Shown here: positions 1 to 7,681 of the stretch, piece by piece
Layout of the letters: every line of letters starts with the position of its first letter
How positions within the stretch are numbered: position 1 is the first letter of the stretch
Assembly: GCF_030817475.1 (NCBI RefSeq)
Contig: NZ_JAUSZJ010000002.1
Span: 3,388,001-3,452,000 of the forward strand
Reading direction: 5' to 3'
Source: Streptomyces sp. V2I9
GTDB lineage: Bacteria; Actinomycetota; Actinomycetes; Streptomycetales; Streptomycetaceae
DNA: 64,000 nucleotides
Made by a program: the position numbers and the translations under genes
Notes under the pieces: model-generated
Database searches by the model: none
The model's input: only the letters and a program-made list of their open reading frames with translations
What the model was told of the DNA's origin: nothing

Positions 1-1280
1 CTGCCCTCGGCCCCTACCAGAGCGCCGTCGTCCGGATCGGTTTCGCCGCCACCTACCTCTTCTTCCTGCTGCGCGAACTGCCGAACCGCCATGAGCTGTA
101 CGGCCCCGACAGCCCGTGGCACTGGGATCTGGCCCGCCGGCTCACGGCCGGCAACGAGGCGTTCTCGGTCCTCATGTGGACCGACAGCACGGTCTGGTTC
201 GAGGCCGTGTACGCCCTCACGCTGCTGTCCGCCGCCGCGCTGATGCTCGGGTGGCGGACCCGGACGATGTCCGTCCTCTTCATGATCGGCGTGCTCTCGG
301 TGCAGAACCGGAGCATCTTCATGGGCGACGGCGGCGACAACGTCGTCCACCTCATGGCGATCTACCTGGTGCTGACCCGCTGCGGTCAGGTCTGGTCGCT
401 GGACGCCCGGCGCGCGGTGCGCGACGCTCGGCGGGTCGCGGCGGGCCTGCCGCCCGCGCGGGACATCGTGGGCCCGGTGCTCTGGGCGGTCCTCGGTCCG
501 GTCCTCGTGACGGCCACGCTGATGGGCGGGCTCGGTGGCACCTGGTGGCTCCCGGCCCTGCTGTGGGTCCTCTGGCTCTCCGCCGCCGCCTGGTGGGCCG
601 CGAACCGCTATCAGCCGCACGGCGAGCCCCGCGCCCTCCTCGACGTACTGGCCAACCTCGCGCACAACGCCACGCTCGCCGTGATCATGGCCGAGGTCTG
701 CCTGATCTACGCGACGGCCGGCTGGTACAAGATCCAGGGCTCGCGCTGGCAGGACGGCACCGCGCTGTACTACCCGCTCAACCTCGACTACTTCACCCCG
801 TGGCCCGCCCTGTCGGACCTTCTGGGCTCCAGCGGGCTGATGGTGATGGTGCTGACGTACGGCACGGTCATCGTCCAGGTCGCCTTTCCGTTCACGCTGT
901 TCAACCGGCGCGTCAAGAACGTCCTGCTGGTCGTGATGATCTGCGAGCACGCGGGAATCGCCCTGCTGCTCGGACTGCCGTTCTTCTCCATGGCGATGAT
1001 CGCGGCCGACGCGGTGTTCCTGCCGACGGCCTTCCTCGTCTGGATGGGCGTCCGGGTCACGAACGGCCGACGGCGGCTGCTCTCCGGCCTGCCCGGCCGG
1101 TCGCGTACGCCGGGGAAGGCCGAGGTGTCCGGAACACCCGGCGCTGAGGACGGCCCCGCGGAACCTGCGGCACCCGGAACGGTGCGGGACGGCCACGGAG
1201 GCGGCCGGGACGGTCACGGGGACGGTACGGAGGAGCCCCGGCACCGGGGCGGCGGCGGGGGCCATACGCTCGTCGGGTGA
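1..1280 (+). CDS. HTTM-domain integral membrane protein, 5' end outside window
   Basis: The reading frame is already open at the left edge, so only about 425 C-terminal residues are visible. Several hydrophobic segments can be seen, including FAATYLFFLLREL near the edge and a late segment ending in GIALLLGLPFF. Their arrangement, with conserved Trp/Tyr-rich loops such as AGWYKIQGSRWQDGTALYYP, matches the HTTM (vitamin K-dependent gamma-carboxylase-like) family. The substrate is unknown. The last 60 or so residues are a Gly/His/Pro-rich tail without membrane segments. The stop codon overlaps the GTG of the following RNA methylase gene by 4 nt, which suggests translational coupling. Family assignment is from pattern recognition only. 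Confidence 0.75.
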   Translation, partial: ALGPYQSAVVRIGFAATYLFFLLRELPNRHELYGPDSPWHWDLARRLTAGNEAFSVLMWTDSTVWFEAVYALTLLSAAALMLGWRTRTMSVLFMIGVLSVQNRSIFMGDGGDNVVHLMAIYLVLTRCGQVWSLDARRAVRDARRVAAGLPPARDIVGPVLWAVLGPVLVTATLMGGLGGTWWLPALLWVLWLSAAAWWAANRYQPHGEPRALLDVLANLAHNATLAVIMAEVCLIYATAGWYKIQGSRWQDGTALYYPLNLDYFTPWPALSDLLGSSGLMVMVLTYGTVIVQVAFPFTLFNRRVKNVLLVVMICEHAGIALLLGLPFFSMAMIAADAVFLPTAFLVWMGVRVTNGRRRLLSGLPGRSRTPGKAEVSGTPGAEDGPAEPAAPGTVRDGHGGGRDGHGDGTEEPRHRGGGGGHTLVG

Positions 1281-2017
1281 GCAGTGAGACCGGCAGAACC
1301 CAGCAGCCCCCGGCGGAGCAGGCCCCCGATCGGGCGGAGAACGCCCCGGCGGGGCCCGTTCAGGACGAACCCCTCCAGTACGACGACGGGTACGGCCAGA
1401 CCATCGGTGTCGGGCCGCACCCCCTGCCCTGGCCCGACGACGAGCGGTACGACCCCGAGCTGCTGGCCGAGGGCGACCGGCGCAACGTCGGTGACGCGTA
1501 CCGCTACTGGACCAGGGAGGCGATCGTCGCCGACCTCGACCTGCGGCGGCACGACTTCCACGTGGCCGTCGAGAACTGGGGCCACGACTTCAACATCGGC
1601 TCCGTGGTGCGGACCGCCAACGCCTTCCTGGCCAAGGAGATCCACATCGTGGGCCGGCGGCGCTGGAACCGGCGCGGCGCCATGGTCACCGACCGCTACC
1701 AGCATGTGCGCCACCACCCCGGCACCGCGGACCTGACCGCGTGGGCGGCCGCCGAGGGGCTGCCGATCATCGGGATCGACAACCTCCCCGGCGCCGTACC
1801 GCTGGAGCGCACCGAACTGCCGCGCCGCTGCGTCCTGCTGTTCGGGCAGGAGGGGCCGGGTCTCACCGAGGAGGCGCGCGAGCACGTCTCCATGGTGTGC
1901 TCGATCGCGCAGTTCGGCTCGACCCGGTCCATCAACGCCGGGGCCGCCGCGGCGATCGCGATGCACGCGTGGATTCAGCGCTACGCCGATGTCCCCGACC
2001 CCCGCGACATCCGCTGA
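1277..2017 (+). CDS. TrmH/SpoU-family RNA 2'-O-methyltransferase
   Basis: The 246-residue product carries the SPOUT methylase signatures in order: NIGSVVRTANAF (motif 1), LFGQEGPGL (motif 2) and a C-terminal block ending in RSINAGAAAAIAMHAW (motif 3). These build the knotted S-adenosylmethionine site used to methylate ribose 2'-OH groups of tRNA or rRNA. About 75 N-terminal residues before the domain are polar and proline-rich. The GTG start overlaps the preceding stop by 4 nt. Motif 3 is altered from the usual SLNVxxA form (RSINAGAAA), which is common in this actinobacterial subgroup. The target nucleotide cannot be deduced from sequence. Confidence 0.88.
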   Translation: MSSETGRTQQPPAEQAPDRAENAPAGPVQDEPLQYDDGYGQTIGVGPHPLPWPDDERYDPELLAEGDRRNVGDAYRYWTREAIVADLDLRRHDFHVAVENWGHDFNIGSVVRTANAFLAKEIHIVGRRRWNRRGAMVTDRYQHVRHHPGTADLTAWAAAEGLPIIGIDNLPGAVPLERTELPRRCVLLFGQEGPGLTEEAREHVSMVCSIAQFGSTRSINAGAAAAIAMHAWIQRYADVPDPRDIR

Positions 2018-2036
2018 CGTGCCGCCCGTTTCCTGA

Positions 2037-3737
2037 CTACGCCTGGCGGCGCACCTCCACCACCCGGAAGCGGTTGGCGACGAAGGCCGCGTCGCACAGG
2101 GCCGCGTTGGCGGCGGGGTTGCCCCCGGAGCCGTGGAAGTCGGAGAAGGCCGCGGTCTGGTTGACGTAGACCCCACCGGTCAGGTTCAGCGAGAGCTGGG
2201 CCGACTCATCCAGGCAGACGTCCTCGATCGCGCGCTCCACCTCGGGGGACGTGGTGTACGCGCCGACCGTCATCGCCCCCTTCTCGCGGATCGTGCGCCG
2301 GAGGAGGTCCAGGGCGGCGGACGTCGACTCGACGGCGACCGCGAAGGACACCGGGCCGAAGCACTCGGAGAGGTAGGCGGCGTCCTCGTCCGTCTTGGTG
2401 CCGTCGAGCTTCACGATCACCGGCGTACGGACGACGGCGTCGGGGAACTCGGCGTTGGCGACCGTACGCGAGGCCAGGGCGACCTCGCCCAGTTCGCCGG
2501 CCGCCTCCACCCGCGCCCGTACGTCCGGGTTGACCAGCGCGCCGAGCAGGGCGGAGGCGCGGGAGTCGTCGCCGAGCAGTCCGGTGACGGCGGCCGCGAT
2601 GTCGGCGACCACGTCGTCGTAGGACTTGGCGCCGTCGTCGGTGGCGATGCCGTCCCTCGGGATCAGCAGGTTCTGCGGGGTGGTGCACATCTGGCCGCTG
2701 TACAGCGACAGGGAGAACGCGATGTTGGCGAGCATGCCCCGGTAGTCGTCGGTGGAGTCGACGACGATCGTGTTGACGCCGGCCTTCTCCGTGTAGACCT
2801 GGGCCTGGCGCGCGTTCTCCTCCAGCCAGTCGCCGAAGGCGGTCGAGCCGGTGTAGTCGATGATCCGGACCTCGGGGCGGAGCGCCAGGGACTTGGCGAT
2901 GCCCTCGCCGGGGCGCTCGGCGGCCAGGGCGACCAGATTCGGGTCGAAGCCCGCCTCGACCAGCACCTCGCGGGCGATGGACACCGTGACGGCCAGCGGC
3001 AGCACGGCGCGCGGGTGCGGCTTGACCAGCACCGGATTGCCCGTGGCGAGGGAGGCGAACAGGCCCGGATAGCCGTTCCAGGTGGGGAAGGTGTTGCAAC
3101 CGATGACCAGCGCGACGCCCCGGCCGGAGGCGATGAACGACTTGTGCAGCTTGAGCGGGTCGCGCTTGCCCTGGGGCTTCGACCAGTCGGCGGTCTCCGG
3201 GGTGCGGACCTGCTCCCGGTAGGCGTACGCCACGGCCTCCAGCCCCCGGTCCTGCGCGTGCGGGCCGCCCGCCTGGAGGGCCATCATGAAGGCCTGGCCG
3301 CTCGTGTGCATCACCGCGTGGGCCAGTTCGTGGGTGCGGGCGCTGATCCGCGACAGGATCTCCAGGCAGACCAGGGCCCGGATCTCCGGTCCCGCCGCCC
3401 GCCACGCGCCCATGCCGGCCTTCATCGCCGGAAGCAGGACGTCCGGATCGACGTGCGGATACTCGACGCCCAGCTCCGGCCCGTACGGCGAGACCTCGCC
3501 GCCGACCCAGCCGTCGGTGCCCGGCTGGCCCAGATCGAACCGGGAGCCCAGCAGCGCGTCGAAGGCGGCCTTGCCCTCGGCGGCTCCGAGGCTGCCCGGA
3601 ACGCCGCCCTCCCCGTACGCCTTCGGGTGCTCGGGGTGCGGTGACCAGTACGCGCGGGTACTGATCACGTCGAGGGCCTGGTCGAGCGTGGGCCGGTGGG
3701 TCTCGGACAGCTGCTGGGGGGTGAGCGCGGCGGCCAT
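2037..3737 (-). CDS. paaN: PaaN-type aldehyde dehydrogenase of phenylacetate catabolism
   Basis: The 566-residue protein belongs to the aldehyde dehydrogenase superfamily, with the PaaN family N-terminus (LTPQQLSETHRPTLDQAL) and a catalytic-cysteine block SGQMCTTPQN. In aerobic phenylacetyl-CoA degradation this family oxidises the semialdehyde formed after ring opening. Unlike E. coli PaaZ there is no C-terminal MaoC hydratase domain, so only the dehydrogenase half is present. I chose the ATG at 3737 because AGGAG lies 10 nt before it; an upstream in-frame ATG at 3755 overlaps that ribosome site. The gene is divergent from a TetR regulator, and an inverted repeat at 3792-3805 lies between them. 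No other paa genes are nearby. Confidence 0.88.
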   Translation of the reverse strand: MAAALTPQQLSETHRPTLDQALDVISTRAYWSPHPEHPKAYGEGGVPGSLGAAEGKAAFDALLGSRFDLGQPGTDGWVGGEVSPYGPELGVEYPHVDPDVLLPAMKAGMGAWRAAGPEIRALVCLEILSRISARTHELAHAVMHTSGQAFMMALQAGGPHAQDRGLEAVAYAYREQVRTPETADWSKPQGKRDPLKLHKSFIASGRGVALVIGCNTFPTWNGYPGLFASLATGNPVLVKPHPRAVLPLAVTVSIAREVLVEAGFDPNLVALAAERPGEGIAKSLALRPEVRIIDYTGSTAFGDWLEENARQAQVYTEKAGVNTIVVDSTDDYRGMLANIAFSLSLYSGQMCTTPQNLLIPRDGIATDDGAKSYDDVVADIAAAVTGLLGDDSRASALLGALVNPDVRARVEAAGELGEVALASRTVANAEFPDAVVRTPVIVKLDGTKTDEDAAYLSECFGPVSFAVAVESTSAALDLLRRTIREKGAMTVGAYTTSPEVERAIEDVCLDESAQLSLNLTGGVYVNQTAAFSDFHGSGGNPAANAALCDAAFVANRFRVVEVRRQA

Positions 3738-3791
3738 GGCGGACCAACTCCTCATCGAGCCGGGCAGGGACGTACGGATGGAGTTAGAGTA

Positions 3792-3805
3792 ACCGAACGA
3801 TCGGT
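3792..3805. promoter_or_regulatory. TetR-type inverted repeat between paaN and tetR
   Basis: ACCGAACGATCGGT has perfect 5-bp arms (ACCGA/TCGGT) around ACGA. It sits in the 123-bp divergent promoter region and differs by one base from the site at 5342-5355 ahead of the bkd operon. It is the likely operator of the adjacent TetR protein; binding is inferred. Confidence 0.7.
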
Positions 3806-3829
3806 CGGGACAAGGGGCCCCAGAGAACC

Positions 3830-3838
3830 TGTGGACAA
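3830..3838 (-). promoter_or_regulatory. DnaA-box-like 9-mer
   Basis: TGTGGACAA is the exact complement of TTGTCCACA, the preferred Streptomyces DnaA box. It lies between the TetR operator and the tetR start. It could also be a chance match or a site for another factor. Confidence 0.45.
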
Positions 3839-3860
3839 CTCATGGGGGAGGATCGCGGAC

Positions 3861-4457
3861 ATGACCACGGCCAAGCGGGACACGTACACACCGGAGACCC
3901 TGCTCACCGTCGCCGTCCGTGTCTTCAACGAGCGCGGCTACGACGGCACGTCCATGGAGCATCTCTCGCGGGCGGCGGGCATCTCGAAGTCCTCCATCTA
4001 CCACCATGTGGCGGGCAAGGAGGAGCTGTTGCGCCGGGCCGTGAGCCGGGCGCTCGACGGCCTCTTCGCCATCCTCGACGAGCCGGGGGCGCAGCGCGGG
4101 CGCGCGATCGAGCGGGTCGAGTACGTCACGCGCAGGACGGTCGACGTACTGATGGCCGAGGTCCCCTACGTCACTCTGCTGCTGCGCGTGCGCGGCAACA
4201 CGAAGACGGAGCGCTGGGCGCTGGAGCGCCGCCGCGAGTTCGACCAGCGGGTGGCGGAGCTGCTCCAGGCGGCGGTCGCTGAGGGCGACCTCCGGGCGGA
4301 CGTGGACATACGGCTCGCCACCCGGCTGCTGTTCGGCATGGTGAACTCGCTGGTCGAGTGGTACCGGCCGCAGCCGGGCGGTTTTCCGGGAGAGGATCAG
4401 CTCGCGGACACGATCGTGCGCCTCGCCTTCGAGGGGATGCGCGCGAACGGGCGCTGA
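3861..4457 (+). CDS. TetR/AcrR-family transcriptional regulator, likely PaaR-like
   Basis: The 198-residue protein has a typical TetR N-terminal helix-turn-helix (residues about 13-58, GYDGTSMEHLSRAAGISKSSIYHHV) and a variable ligand-binding C-terminal half. The ATG at 3861 follows the strong ribosome site GGGGGAGG; longer in-frame extensions lack one and would cover the operator. It is divergent from paaN, which suggests it represses paaN and itself and is released by an aromatic or acyl-CoA ligand. The same inverted repeat recurs before the bkdA gene at 5493, so its regulon may include branched-chain keto-acid oxidation. The ligand is not predictable from sequence. Confidence 0.85.
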   Translation: MTTAKRDTYTPETLLTVAVRVFNERGYDGTSMEHLSRAAGISKSSIYHHVAGKEELLRRAVSRALDGLFAILDEPGAQRGRAIERVEYVTRRTVDVLMAEVPYVTLLLRVRGNTKTERWALERRREFDQRVAELLQAAVAEGDLRADVDIRLATRLLFGMVNSLVEWYRPQPGGFPGEDQLADTIVRLAFEGMRANGR

Positions 4458-4556
4458 GCGGGCGGCCGGGCGGGCTCGGCCAGGTGACCGGGCGGGTCCG
4501 GTCCGGGGGCGGATCGGTCGGGGCCGGCCCATGGTCGGCGGGGGCTCCGCCGCGGG

Positions 4557-5240
4557 TCAGGCCAGCTCGGCCGGGCGGTCCGGGAGCGGTCCGAGGTCCG
4601 TCTCCTCGAACACCAGCAGCGTGCGCGTCGAGAGCACTTCGGGGATCGACTGGATCCGGGTGAGGACCAGCTCGCGCAGCGCCCGGTTGTCCGGCGTGTG
4701 CACCAGGAGCAGTACGTCGAAGTCGCCGCTGACCAGGGCGATGTGCGTGGCGCCGGGCAGGGCCTGGAGCTGTTCGCGCACGGTGCGCCAGGAGTTCTGC
4801 ACGATCTTGAGCGTGATGTACGCGGACGCCCCCTGGCCGGCCCGCTCGTGGTCGACCCGCGCGCCGAAGCCGCGGATCACGCCGTCCTCGACGAGCCGGT
4901 TGATCCGGGCGTAGGCGTTGGCGCGCGATACGTGGACCCGTTCGGCCACCGACCGTATCGAGGCGCGGCCGTCCGTCCGGAGGATGCGCAGGATGTCGCG
5001 GTCGATGGCGTCCAGTGGCCGCGCGGGCGGAATCGGCGCTTCCGTCACGGACCCGGCGGGTGCGGTCGGCGGCCGGGCGGCCGTGGTGGGCGCTCCCGCG
5101 GCCGTGCCGGACGGTCCCGCGGGGGTGGCCTGCGGTGACGCGGGGGTGGCCGGGGGTGCCGCGGGTGCGGCCGGGGGCACGGCTCCGGGTGCGATCCGGC
5201 CCGGCTCCGCGGCCTTGTCGGCCATTTGTTCAGCTGCCAT
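4557..5240 (-). CDS. bkdR: Lrp/AsnC-family regulator divergent from bkd operon (BkdR-like)
   Basis: Residues 76-227 form a standard Lrp/AsnC protein: a winged helix-turn-helix beginning LDAIDRDILRILRTDGRASI, then a RAM/AsnC effector domain. The first 75 residues are an unusual Pro/Ala/Thr-rich extension. The ATG at 5240 follows GGGAGG 9 nt upstream; an internal ATG at 5225 is a less likely alternative. In S. coelicolor an Lrp-type BkdR regulates branched-chain keto-acid dehydrogenase genes, and the divergent arrangement here fits that role. The symbol is inferred from family and position. The gene converges with tetR without a clear hairpin between them. Confidence 0.8.
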   Translation of the reverse strand: MAAEQMADKAAEPGRIAPGAVPPAAPAAPPATPASPQATPAGPSGTAAGAPTTAARPPTAPAGSVTEAPIPPARPLDAIDRDILRILRTDGRASIRSVAERVHVSRANAYARINRLVEDGVIRGFGARVDHERAGQGASAYITLKIVQNSWRTVREQLQALPGATHIALVSGDFDVLLLVHTPDNRALRELVLTRIQSIPEVLSTRTLLVFEETDLGPLPDRPAELA

Positions 5241-5258
5241 CGGCCCGCGCCTCCCTGT

Positions 5259-5307
5259 TGTGGACGACCTGTTCCTATCCCAGGCTGTGGAGAACCGTTT
5301 GTCCACA
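5259..5307. promoter_or_regulatory. Cluster of three DnaA-box-like 9-mers
   Basis: TGTGGACGA (5259-5267, minus), TGTGGAGAA (5286-5294, minus) and the perfect TTGTCCACA (5299-5307, plus) all fit the Streptomyces consensus YYVTCCACA. They lie in 49 bp just upstream of the Lrp-family gene. The last two form an inverted repeat, so a different dimeric regulator is an alternative reading. Confidence 0.5.
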
Positions 5308-5341
5308 GGCTGGCGGTGCCTGTAGCCAAAATGCCCGCGCG

Positions 5342-5355
5342 ACCGAACAATCGGT
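5342..5355. promoter_or_regulatory. TetR-type inverted repeat upstream of bkd operon
   Basis: ACCGAACAATCGGT matches the paaN/tetR operator at 13 of 14 positions and keeps both 5-bp arms intact. It lies about 140 nt before the bkdA start and about 100 nt before the divergent Lrp-family gene. Confidence 0.65.
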
Positions 5356-5492
5356 TGGTGAGGCACACCACATCCGTGCCCCGTCCGACCCTCGACGTCT
5401 TGTTCCGCTCCTTCGACGTCTCGCTCCCGATCGACACCCATCGACGCCCTGATCGACACCCTCGATCCCCTCGATGCCAGGAGGTGCTTCAC

Positions 5493-6653
5493 ATGACGGT
5501 CCAAGAGCTGCCCGGCGCGGCCGCCTACCGGCCCACGCCGCCCCCGGCCTGGAAGCCGATCACCGACCCCGCGCCGCTGCTCCCGGACCCGGAGCCCTAC
5601 CGGGTGCTCGGTACGGACGCGGTCGCCGACGCCGATCCCGAGCTGCTGCTCCGGCTCCACGCCGAGCTGGTGCGCGGGCGTCGCTACAACGCACAGGCCA
5701 CCGCGCTGACGAAGCAGGGCCGACTGGCGGTCTACCCGTCGAGCACCGGCCAGGAGGCGTGCGAGATCGCCGCCGCCCTGGTTCTGGAGGAGCGCGACTG
5801 GCTCTTCCCGAGCTACCGGGACACGCTGGCGGCCGTCGCCCGCGGTCTGGACCCGGTCGAGGCGCTGACCCTGTTGCGCGGCGACCGGCACACCGGCTAC
5901 GACCCGCGTGAGCACCGCATCGCCCCGCTGTGCACCCCGCTCGCCACCCAGCTCCCGCACGCCGTGGGACTGGCCCACGCGGCCCGGCTCAAGGGCGACG
6001 ACGTGGTGGCCCTCGCCATGGTCGGCGACGGCGGCACCAGCGAGGGCGATTTCCACGAGGCGCTGAATTTCGCGGCGGTCTGGAAGGCCCCGGTCGTCTT
6101 CCTCGTCCAGAACAACGGATTCGCGATCTCCGTACCGCTGGCCAAGCAGACCGCCGCCCCTTCCCTGGCCCACAAGGCCGTCGGGTACGGGATGCCGGGC
6201 CGCCTCGTCGACGGCAACGACGCCGCCGCCGTGCACCAGGTGCTGAGCGAGGCCGTGGCACGGGCCCGGGGGGGCGAGGGCCCGACGCTGGTCGAGGCGG
6301 TCACCTACCGCATGGACGCCCACACCAACGCCGACGACGCCACCCGCTACCGGGTCGACAGCGAGGTCGAGGCGTGGCGGGCGCACGATCCGGTGCGGCT
6401 GCTGGAGCGGGAGCTGCTGGAGCGCGGGTTGCTGGACGAGGCGGGCGTCGAGCGGGTGAAGGAGTCCGCCGAGCGCATGGCCGCCGCCCTGCGTGACGGG
6501 ATGAACGCCGATCCGGAGCTGGCGCCGATGGACCTGTTCACCCATGTCTACGCCGAGCAGACCAGCCAGCTCCAGGCCCAGGCCGCGGCGCTGCGGGCCG
6601 AGCTGGACGCCGAGCAGGACCACGACGAGCACGGCACGGAGGCGGGACGATGA
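5493..6653 (+). CDS. bkdA: Branched-chain alpha-keto acid dehydrogenase E1 alpha subunit
   Basis: The 386-residue protein is a thiamine-diphosphate E1 alpha subunit. The cofactor motif begins GDGGTSEGDFHEALN and ends at QNN. With E1 beta and E2 it decarboxylates keto acids from valine, leucine and isoleucine, giving branched acyl-CoA starters for fatty acids and polyketides. The ATG at 5493 is preceded by AGGAGG at 5479-5484. It overlaps the E1 beta gene by 4 nt (ATGA). The upstream region holds a TetR-type operator and DnaA-like boxes. Pyruvate dehydrogenase of the heterodimeric type is the main alternative assignment. Confidence 0.9.
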   Translation: MTVQELPGAAAYRPTPPPAWKPITDPAPLLPDPEPYRVLGTDAVADADPELLLRLHAELVRGRRYNAQATALTKQGRLAVYPSSTGQEACEIAAALVLEERDWLFPSYRDTLAAVARGLDPVEALTLLRGDRHTGYDPREHRIAPLCTPLATQLPHAVGLAHAARLKGDDVVALAMVGDGGTSEGDFHEALNFAAVWKAPVVFLVQNNGFAISVPLAKQTAAPSLAHKAVGYGMPGRLVDGNDAAAVHQVLSEAVARARGGEGPTLVEAVTYRMDAHTNADDATRYRVDSEVEAWRAHDPVRLLERELLERGLLDEAGVERVKESAERMAAALRDGMNADPELAPMDLFTHVYAEQTSQLQAQAAALRAELDAEQDHDEHGTEAGR

Positions 6654-7681
6654 CCACCGCGGCAGCGACGGCCGGCGGTCGTACGACGAAGGCGAAACCG
6701 GCCACGATGGCGCAGGCCCTCGGGCGCGCGCTGCGCGATTCCATGGCCGAGGACCCCTCCGTCCACGTGCTCGGGGAGGACGTGGGCACGCTCGGCGGGG
6801 TCTTCCGGATCACGGACGGGCTGGCGAAGGAGTTCGGCGACGACCGCTGCACCGACACCCCGCTGGCCGAGGCCGGCATCCTCGGCGCGGCCGTGGGCAT
6901 GGCGATGTACGGGCTGCGGCCCGTGGTGGAGATGCAGTTCGACGCGTTCGCCTACCCGGCGTTCGAGCAGCTGATGAGCCATGTCGCCAAGATGCGCAAC
7001 CGCACCGGCGGGGCCATGCCCCTGCCGATCACCGTGCGGGTGCCGTACGGCGGCGGGATCGGCGGGGTCGAGCACCACAGCGACTCCTCCGAGGCGTACT
7101 ACATGGCCACCCCCGGCCTGCACGTCGTCACACCGGCCACGGTCGAGGACGCGTACGGGTTGCTGCGGGAGTCGATCGCCTCGGACGACCCGGTGGTCTT
7201 CCTGGAGCCGAAGCGGCTCTACTGGTCCAAGGCCGACTGGTCGCCCGAGGCGCCCGCGGCGGTCGAGCCGATCGGCAGGGCCGTGGTGCGGCGGTCCGGG
7301 CGCAGCGCCACTCTGATCACGTACGGGCCTTCCCTGCCGGTCTGCATGGAGGCCGCCGAGGCGGCGGTCGCCGAAGGCTGGGACCTGGAGGTGGTGGACC
7401 TGCGCTCGCTGGTGCCGTTCGACGACGAGACGGTGGCCGCGTCGGTGCGGCGCACCGGGCGCGCGGTCGTGGTCCACGAGTCCCCGGGGTTCGGCGGTCC
7501 GGGCGGCGAGATCGCGGCCCGGATCACCGAGCGGTGCTTCCACCACCTGGAGGCGCCGGTGCTGCGGGTGGCCGGGTTCGACATCCCGTATCCGCCGCCC
7601 ATGCTGGAGCGGCACCATCTGCCGGGAGTGGACCGAGTGCTCGACGCGGTGGCGCGGTTGCAGTGGGAGGCGGACAGCTGA
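6650..7681 (+). CDS. bkdB: Branched-chain alpha-keto acid dehydrogenase E1 beta subunit
   Basis: The 343-residue protein matches E1 beta throughout: EDVGTLGGVFRITDGL near the N-terminus, VPYGGGIGGVEHHSDSSEAY in the middle, and a transketolase C-terminal domain with GFDIPYPPPMLERHHLPG at the end. About 18 extra Ala/Thr-rich residues precede the conserved start compared with the second copy at 28507. It overlaps E1 alpha by 4 nt and E2 by 1 nt, so the three subunits are translationally coupled. It pairs with E1 alpha to form the alpha2-beta2 decarboxylase. Confidence 0.92.
   Translation: MTTAAATAGGRTTKAKPATMAQALGRALRDSMAEDPSVHVLGEDVGTLGGVFRITDGLAKEFGDDRCTDTPLAEAGILGAAVGMAMYGLRPVVEMQFDAFAYPAFEQLMSHVAKMRNRTGGAMPLPITVRVPYGGGIGGVEHHSDSSEAYYMATPGLHVVTPATVEDAYGLLRESIASDDPVVFLEPKRLYWSKADWSPEAPAAVEPIGRAVVRRSGRSATLITYGPSLPVCMEAAEAAVAEGWDLEVVDLRSLVPFDDETVAASVRRTGRAVVVHESPGFGGPGGEIAARITERCFHHLEAPVLRVAGFDIPYPPPMLERHHLPGVDRVLDAVARLQWEADS

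Noticed and set aside
4511-4520. A third TetR operator near the tetR 3' end
   Set aside because: Only the right half (ATCGGTCGG) is present. The left ACCGA arm is missing and there is no promoter nearby.
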